From Sceloporus undulatus (lineage: Eukaryota > Chordata > Lepidosauria > Squamata > Phrynosomatidae): a stretch of 64,000 nucleotides of DNA. Where the stretch lies: the NCBI RefSeq assembly GCF_019175285.1, contig NC_056527.1, positions 122,479,520 through 122,543,519 of the forward strand. Direction: 5' to 3'. A program made the translations under genes and the position numbers. Every line of letters begins with the position of its first letter. Within the stretch, counting starts at the first letter, position 1. The notes under the pieces are model-generated. The model worked only from the letters and a program-made list of their open reading frames with translations. It searched no databases and was not told where the DNA came from. Shown one piece after another: positions 47,465 through 64,000 of the stretch.

Positions 47465-47690
47465 TGCAATCATAGAATCATGGAGGCAGAAAGGACCACA
47501 AGGGAAATCTAGTCGAACCCCATGTCATGTAGAAATGCAGAGCTAAAGCATGCTTTGGAGATGGGCATCCATCCTCTGTTTAAAGACCTTCAGTGAGGGA
47601 GAACTCACCAACTTTCAAGGCAGTCCGCTCCACTGTCAAACTGTTTTTTACAGTTTATAAGTACTTCTTAATATTCTTAATATTTAGGCT
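47465..47690 (-). mobile_element. CR1 LINE 3' end, antisense
   Basis: The plus strand starts GCAATCATAGAATCATGGAG, then ACCCCATGTCATGTAGAAAT, CATCCTCTGTTTAAAGACCT and CTCCACTGTCAAACTG. The CATAGAATCATRGA end is the antisense of the CR1 terminal ATTCTATG repeat. Confidence 0.8.
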
Positions 47691-47827
47691 GAAGATAAGG
47701 GTGCAAACCTAAAAATCTGTCCTGGGCAGAAAGGCATAGGATCCTCTGGCAACCATAGCCATGCTTCCCCTGTTTTGGAGGCAAGGGATGGGAAATAATA
47801 TATGGCAGGGTGGTAGATACCATCAGA

Positions 47828-48037
47828 GGCAATGTGGTGTGGCGGTTTGAGCATCAAACTATGACTCTGGAGACCAGGGTTCGAATCCAAGCTTGAAACC
47901 CACTGGGTGACCTTGGGAAAGCCACACTCTCTCAGCCTCAAAGGATGGCAATGGCAACCTCTCCTGAACAAATCTTGCCAAGAAAACCCCATAAGTTACC
48001 ATAAGTTGGAAACGACTTGAAGGCACACAACAAGAAG
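47828..48037 (+). mobile_element. S1-type SINE, full length
   Basis: AATGTGGTGTGGCGGTTTGA, GGAGACCAGGGTTCGAATCC, GGGTGACCTTGGGAAAGCCA, then AAACGACTTGAAGGCACACA and an AAC tail. Confidence 0.9.
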
Positions 48038-48059
48038 TAGATACCCAAGAGTAAGCACC

Positions 48060-48182
48060 CAAAGCATTTGGTCTTTCGGATGCTTGGGTCTTCAGCTCCC
48101 AGGATTCCAGACTGTTGGCCAAGCTGGCTGGGGCTTCAGGAGTTGAAATCCAAAACACCTGGAGGAGCAGAGTTTGGGAGCC
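48060..48182. mobile_element. Palindromic hAT-like MITE
   Basis: GGGTCTTCAGCTCCCAGGAT is mirrored by GGAGTTGAAATCCAAAACAC, and the end reads CTGGAGGAGCAGAGTTTGGG. Confidence 0.65.
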
Positions 48183-48783
48183 AAAGGATCTGGAATGGGT
48201 CTGCCCTTTAGGGTTGACTTAGAGGCCAAGGGAGGCTGTTGTGGCTCTGGGGAAGTGAGTCAAGGAGGTGAAAGCATCAGTGACCGAGACAAGCAGAAGG
48301 AGCCAAAGACCACAAGCCCCATTCCCAGGCCAACTAACCTACTTTCAGCAGCCAGCCAGAGGGAGGGACCGGGATGGAAACGGCAAGCCAGGGGCGACAC
48401 TTGGAGACGGGGTTAAACTACTTGAGCAGATTGAGTCTTAGCTTTAAATCCACCAGTAAACATTGCTGGGCTGTAGCAGCTGCTGCTCTGCATTCAGCTC
48501 ACACAAAGAGACAGATCTGTCCTCCTCTGCCATCTGTTGTGCTTCACCCTTCTGCCAAAGCTTGCAAAGCTCCTTGAAGAAGCCGGGTCAATTTGCAGGC
48601 ATGCATTTGTGCTAGTGCCCAGCTCCTCCAAAGAGAGGACTTACAATATTGTAGCAGATTTCCATTAGCAGTCTTCTTCTGTTTCCCAAGTCTCTCCTCT
48701 GTTTTGCTTTTAAGGTTCTCCGTTGCTCGAAGACATCCGTCATTCAGCCTTAAAGGAATAAGTTTAAAAAGGAAGACATTAAG

Positions 48784-58781
<9,998 letters not shown>

Positions 58782-58934
58782 GCCTTGTTGTGTTTCACGT
58801 ACTCCAGGATCTCCTTGCATCAGGGAGAGGCAATGGAGGGGATGCCAGTGTGAAAAGCTGGTCTCATGGGAATGGACTGACCCATGGCATTTGTCGGAAA
58901 GGGGACACACCTGGCCAAAGTTTAGAGAAGTTTC

Positions 58935-59045
58935 TTTTATGGACTACGTCTCCCAGAATCACCAAGCCAACATCGCAAGTGGCCATGATCACAAAAGTTG
59001 TAGTTCTGCTGGCTGGGGGATTCTGGATGATACGATCCAATAAGT
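58935..59045. mobile_element. Palindromic MITE in the PLAT 3'UTR
   Basis: GGACTACGTCTCCCAGAATC is loosely mirrored by GTTGTAGTTCTGCTGGCTGG and GGGGATTCTGGATGATACG. Another ACTACACCTCCCAGGATCCC piece lies near 59368. Confidence 0.6.
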
Positions 59046-59438
59046 AACCGTTCCCAGCTCTGTATTTCACACAGGACCATCCTCTCCCCTCCTTCAGCTA
59101 CCGTTGGGGTTATTGGTTTGCTTTCTGTGCCACTTCAACAGTCCTACAATCTCTCCTCACCAAGGCATTCAAGAAAGTGGTTGGAAGAAGACCAGGCATG
59201 GCTTAGGCGAAAAGCGTTGTATACATGTACCAGGAAGAACAGCCTAGTGGATGGAGTGGAACTTACTTCTGAGTAGATATGTATAGGATTGTGCTGCAAA
59301 TGCATTGCCAGAAGACATTGGGTACATTGATAGAGAAGGTCAGAGCTTGGATGTGTTCTTTTTTGGACTACACCTCCCAGGATCCCCCCTGCAGAAAACT
59401 TTGCAGGCACTGAAGAGATTTCTTGCAAGGTTATGTGA

Positions 59439-59444
59439 AATAAA
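59439..59444 (+). terminator. PLAT: PLAT polyadenylation signal candidate (AATAAA)
   Basis: AATAAA lies 657 bases past the stop. A second AATAAA at 59625-59630 is followed by a GT-rich stretch (GATGTGTGTGTG), a better downstream element, so the longer 3'UTR may be the main form. Confidence 0.55.
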
Positions 59445-60597
59445 TTGCATCGCTAAGAAATGTTATTTTTTATTTTTTAACTGGGGACCACGCTTGAGTC
59501 CAAAGTTTCACTCAGCCAAGCTGCTCTTTAAACCTTTTTCCCCCCAAAGGGACCATTTTTGACAGTTCCCTCTATTTAGAGAGATTATTTTTATACTGTC
59601 TGACTAGTCAACATGTTCTCTAGAAATAAAAACAAGGATGTTCACATTTTCTGATGTGTGTGTGAACGACAGGCATCTCCTGATGCTGCTTGAATAGTCT
59701 GGTTTAATGTTGTCCTATGTGTGTTTGTGGTTGAATAACACTGGTCCAACTGGCAATGGAAATCATAGAATGGCTTCTCTTGGAGGTTGAGTTGATGCCA
59801 ATGTTGGTTTCTCTTAGGTGCCAAGAATAGAAAGACACGGCTTTCTATTAAAGCCTTTGGGACATCATCACCTCCATCTTCGCCATCACCACCATCCTTA
59901 TTTTCTTGTCCGTAGCGTATCTGTACATGGTTTTGTAGTCTTTTCTGATGCTGAATTTGTTTAATATGCTTTTATCCTACTCACATTGTTTTAACTTGTT
60001 AGCATGGTTTTGACTGTCTGAGATCTGACAATAGAGAGTGGGATGGAGATATTTTAATAAATAAAATGATAAAGAACACAGGCTCAGAAACCTTTAATAA
60101 ATAAGTAGTTTCATTTTTATTTTTTACAATCTCAATCTGCCACAAACAACCCTGTTCACACTTTCCATGCGCCACAAGTAACTAACATGGGAAGAGGGGC
60201 CAGGATGTGATATGCTTTTTATGTCGCTGTGAAGGGTGCCAGATTGCTAGCTCTTGTAACCTGGGAGAGACAGCCACTACTGGTCCCTGCAAGAATATGG
60301 GAGAGTGTGTGAGTTGTGTTCTAAAGGTATTAAATAATCTGTTTTGCTATGTTCAGCTTAAGTTAATAAAACCCTGTTTTTGAACATATACACCTTTTGG
60401 CCTCCAGGAATGCTATATATCAGAAGGTTTGGATTCAGACCATCCCATGACAAAAGGTTGTATATAAATATTTTAAGATCGGATGTATGGATAAACAACA
60501 AACAGATATGGAAAGGGAGGAGAAAGGCCAAGCAAAAGGTTTAGAATGCTTGCAGAATAAACTCTTAGAAAATAGTTGAAGACCTCAGGTGCAAACC

Positions 60598-60720
60598 TAA
60601 AGTAGCTCTGCTGGTTCAGACCAAAGGCCTATTTTGTCCAGCATCCTATTTCCAACAGTTCCCAACAAATTCACAGGAGCACAAGAAAAAGTGCCATCCT
60701 CTCTTGAAGCTCCCCAAAAG
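60598..60720 (-). mobile_element. LINE 3' fragment (L2/CR1-like)
   Basis: GTAGCTCTGCTGGTTCAGAC, CAAAGGCCTATTTTGTCCAG and CATCCTATTTCCAACAGTT. This block form is common in sauropsid genomes; the exact family is uncertain. Confidence 0.55.
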
Positions 60721-60814
60721 GGACCTCTTCCACTCCCATCATTAATTTTCATACAACACAACAGAAAAGGTTGTGCAAGCATTTTTAAAATGAACTCTAC
60801 CTGTTCATTTCATC

Positions 60815-61025
60815 ATGTTGTTGGTGTATTGGACTGCATTTATTGGGGTGCTGGACTTAGAATACCCACATTCCTGTCCACAATGAGCCATAAAACTCAC
60901 CCAGTGTTTTTGGGCCACTCTCTTCCACCCTGATCTCTTTCTTGCACAGGATTGTTGTGAAGATAAAAACGGGGCAAAGGAGCTGCCTGGAGCTCACTGG
61001 AGGAAAGATGAGATATAAATGTAAC
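60815..61025 (+). mobile_element. S2-type SINE
   Basis: GTTGTTGGTGTATTGGACTG, ACTCACCCAGTGTTTTTGGG, ACAGGATTGTTGTGAAGATA and GGAGGAAAGATGAGATATAA. The body differs from S1 and ends in a GATATAAATG tail. Confidence 0.7.
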
Positions 61026-61029
61026 TCAT

Positions 61030-62870
61030 AAAAACACAGATAAAATAATCCAGGACCAACTGGAAGGCAAGATATTTCAGGACGAAAGAGAAAGGAATAC
61101 ACCACTGTTCCAAACACTGTCACACTGAACCTGACCACCTGAGAAGTGTTTGGCTTCTGGTTAAACCAGGAGGAAAAAATGGCCATTCTTTAGGCTGCAA
61201 CCCCACCTACTGCGCATAAGCCGCAGGTACAACTCCCTTCCCCACTCTCTGTTGTGATAGGACTGTGTGCCAAATACATAATCAACAAATCAAACATTCT
61301 TATCTAAGCCTTGCAGCAACTGCATGAATGTTTTTACTAGTAGGGCACCATTTAACCAGGTGGGAGACCAACCCAAAGCCCCGAAAGGAGGTAGTATCAA
61401 CACAGGCATGGGTGGCTTTGGGCCCCCCAGAAGTCAATGGACTACCACTCCCATCATCTAGCCAATGACTGGGGTAATGGGATCTGGAGCCCAACAACAT
61501 CCGTAGGGTCACAAGTGCTTACCCCTGCAACTTCTTCCTACAGTTCAATAATACCTTTTACTGTCACAGTGCATTACGGTTATGAGATACTGTTAACTTC
61601 TCAGGTCCGTCTGGGCGAAGTAAGATGTAAACATGAAATCTTGGTTTTGGTGGCCTTTGTGTCCTGAAAAAAACAACAATGTTTTTCTCTTGTGGAGAAA
61701 AGCATCTGCCAGTAACCATGAAAAGTTAGGTATGGTCAGTGGGCTATTGGCCAGTGACTATGATATTGCCAATGTACTCCTCCTTCTCAGAGCAGTTTTA
61801 AACGTCTTTGTGACTTAGTTTGTTACAATGGACAACTGTACTTTTGTATATGATATAAGTAATTAAAAGACAGAAGTCTTAAAAAACAGAAAGCATAGAA
61901 GGACAGCAAGGTCAGAGCAGAGCTAGAGGATTGACTTGTAAGATGCACACATTGAGAAGTCAAGTTTTAAAGGTGAACAGTTCAACACAATTATTGTTGA
62001 GACGATTATGCCTGTCTTTATAGCTACAGTGAAGTAACAAAAATATATTTCATTTGACTGGGTGTGCCATAATAGCTGCTTTCACTCTCAGCAGTCTTGC
62101 AAAAGCAAACACATTTACACTGCCATTGTAAAGGTAGCAATGTCTCATGTACATGGACTATTTTGGCCCAGTAATATGTTTTGTGGATTCTCTGGCACAG
62201 CTTGCTGGGTCTCAGCACTATTCCAGGGCATTCTCAAGACAGTTCCCATGCCAAAGAAATTAAGTTGGATCTATTATGTTGGGAAGGGGGCAAAAATTCA
62301 GAACCAAAACCAAACTATGGCCATGCAAAATTGGTACAAACTCAGATCAGAATGCATGTGGCGCACATGCGCGCACACACTATTACTACTACACACGCAT
62401 GTGCCTGCATAGAGCTACATTCTATTTATACCGAAGCAACACATGCAAGAAAGGGGAACCAACAGTGCAACATACATGCAGAAGGAGGAGCTGTAGTACA
62501 GTAATAAAAATTACAAGCCTCTAAAAGCCCCAAATTTTGCCACTCCCTTCTTTTAGCCAGATGGTTCTTTTTACAAACATGAAACACAGATTTGTACATA
62601 GGCTTCTTACCACACCTCCCTCCAAAAGAAACCTTGGCAGACAAGAGTTTTTCAGAGAGCTGAAGGTGGCATGATAGAGGCTGGTGTCGCCAGAGGTGTA
62701 CATGCTCCAATCTTTTGCTCCATTGCCATCCTTGGGCAAACGGGCCTGGCAGGTTTTCAAAGCATTACCCGCAACGCTGCAAAACCTGTTCAGCCTAGAC
62801 AACATCTGAAATGATCTAATTTGCGATGGGCTAAAGCCTCTTTCACACCACCTTCAGCTCTCTAAGCAAA
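61030..62870. other. Intergenic between PLAT and AP3M2: little seen
   Basis: A short palindrome-type MITE piece lies near 61415-61520. The rest shows no recognisable gene or repeat. Short open frames have no family resemblance. Confidence 0.5.
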
Positions 62871-62878
62871 TTACTACC

Positions 62879-62884
62879 TTTATT
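62879..62884 (-). terminator. AP3M2: AP3M2 polyadenylation signal candidate (minus strand)
   Basis: Minus-strand AATAAA lies about 520 bases past the AP3M2 stop. It is the first such hexamer noticed on that strand downstream of the stop. A longer 3'UTR cannot be excluded. Confidence 0.4.
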
Positions 62885-63404
62885 CAGCCTTTTCCCAGAA
62901 CCATAAATCTGGCTGAGCGACTGAATGACTACAGATGCCAAGACAAGGTTTTTGAAGATGCACAGGAGTTGGATGGAGCTCTCTTCCAGTCAGTCTTTGA
63001 AACTAACAAAAACACATGTATATGAAGACTGTCCAAGACTCAATGTATCACTGCCCCTGGCCCCCACACATCTCCTCCTCTTGCCCTGTCACTCAGGGCA
63101 TTGGACTCCAGTTGGCCAAGATACAAGGAAATGCCAGTCACAAAAGGAAGGAGGGCACAGCATCTGCATTTGCTGAAGAACTGATTGGTGAACCTCTCAC
63201 TATACTCTCTCATGCACTCTTCCATTCTGTCCAAGAGCCTCAAAATGTAACAAAAGGTGGTGGCTCGCCCAGTGCAGAAAAGAGATACCTGCCTTGGCCA
63301 AATCCAGGTAAGCTACAGCAGGGAGATGCCCCAGAAAATGACAAGAGCAGAGAGAGGTCAGACAGTGAGGGCACACGCAAGTCTTCCTTTGGGCAGAGGA
63401 ACTC

Positions 63405-63505
63405 TTAGGTCCGGACTTGGAACTTCCCAGCCTTGGTCATGTACTTGATTCCCTTGAAAGGTTTGTATTTCTCTCCATACATGTCGAGGCGATTCACTTT
63501 CAAAC
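63405..63505 (-). CDS. AP3M2: AP-3 complex subunit mu-2, last coding exon (gene continues past the window)
   Basis: AP3M2 is the neuronal-type mu subunit of the AP-3 adaptor, which sorts cargo to lysosome-related organelles and synaptic vesicles. The exon encodes GLKVNRLDMYGEKYKPFKGI followed by KYMTKAGKFQVRT and a TAA stop (63407-63405), the C-terminal end of the cargo-binding mu-homology domain. The acceptor is TTGTCATTCTAG just before 63505. GIKYM at the end, rather than the GVKYV I recall for AP3M1, and the position next to PLAT favour AP3M2. The preceding exon is not in the remaining 495 bases. It is tail-to-tail with PLAT, as in human. Confidence 0.93.
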
Positions 63506-64000
63506 CTAGAATGACAAAAAAGGCAAGGAGAGGAGCTGGAGGTGGACCACTATGGGAGGCGCAAGAACCAGAGCTGGCCCAGCCCAGCCTAGGCATATTA
63601 GCTTCATTTGCACACAAGTAATCTGGATCTGGGAGGGCTGAGATGGAGCAAAGAATTCTATGTATCTGATTTCCTGCCCTCAAGCACTGCAACTCATTCT
63701 TAGGTGTTTTCCCGCAGCACTCAGATTCCCCAGGGATTACCCATCTCCAAAATCTCACATTATGTACATACAGTATATGCAAACACAGATATTCCAAAAT
63801 AATACAAAGAACAAAACCTCAAACTCCCAAAAATCCCAAACGCGTCTGGTGTTTTGGACTCAACCTGTACCAGAAACATTACTTGTCGGTGACAAGTTAC
63901 TAATTTTGAGTTTTAAATGTAACTTTAAAAAACAAAGAATTCCCCCAAATGCCCTAGAATGAACTTCCCCAAACATTTTGAAGTAATTATATAAACATTA

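Noticed and set aside
47828-47900. tRNA genes at the GGTTCGAATCC boxes
   Set aside because: No tRNA cloverleaf forms; the boxes sit in repeated SINE heads with a shared body.
59650-60600. A further gene between PLAT and AP3M2
   Set aside because: Only short frames and a LINE-like tail with AATAAATAAA near 60050 are present; no conserved protein segment seen.

Overview
The window is nuclear DNA of a vertebrate, most likely a squamate reptile and possibly an iguanian lizard. It has long spliced genes with GT-AG introns, two CpG-rich promoters, CR1 and L1 LINE remnants, tRNA- and 5S-headed SINEs, a SPIN-like hAT element, many palindromic MITEs and abundant (ATT)n, (AC)n and (AT)n microsatellites. 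The species call is inference from repeat content. I could not search any database.

Layout. Positions 1-13.8 kb hold VDAC3 on the + strand, with a CpG/NRF1-type promoter near 180-620 and eight coding exons at 5248-13320. Positions 14.39-28.38 kb hold IKBKB (IKK-beta) on the - strand, with 21 coding exons. It converges on VDAC3, the two stop codons lying 1,065 bp apart. Positions 28.7-48.7 kb are an intergenic stretch of about 20 kb between the divergent IKBKB and PLAT genes, filled with repeats and microsatellites. One GC-rich island at 40.48-40.82 kb is a candidate PLAT promoter and first exon. Positions 48.78-58.78 kb hold PLAT (tissue plasminogen activator) on the + strand with 13 coding exons. 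The last AP3M2 coding exon (- strand) is at 63405-63505, and the rest of that gene lies beyond the right edge.

Spliced together, the predicted proteins are complete: VDAC3 283 aa, IKK-beta 765 aa and tPA 555 aa. All junctions keep frame and all key catalytic motifs are intact. The genes do not form one pathway. VDAC3 is an outer-mitochondrial-membrane channel, IKK-beta the NF-kB-activating kinase, tPA a secreted fibrinolytic protease and AP3M2 an adaptor-complex subunit. The set matches the human 8p11.21 neighbourhood, but VDAC3 is flipped and POLB and DKK4 are missing from between IKBKB and VDAC3.

I found no new multi-gene system. The most notable items are an 81-bp near-perfect palindrome carrying NRF1-type motifs in the VDAC3 promoter, the rearranged gene order, a hammerhead-ribozyme-like motif in a Penelope-like fragment, a SPIN element with intact 8-bp target duplication, a 5S-headed SINE, and an altered PAI-1-contact loop in tPA.
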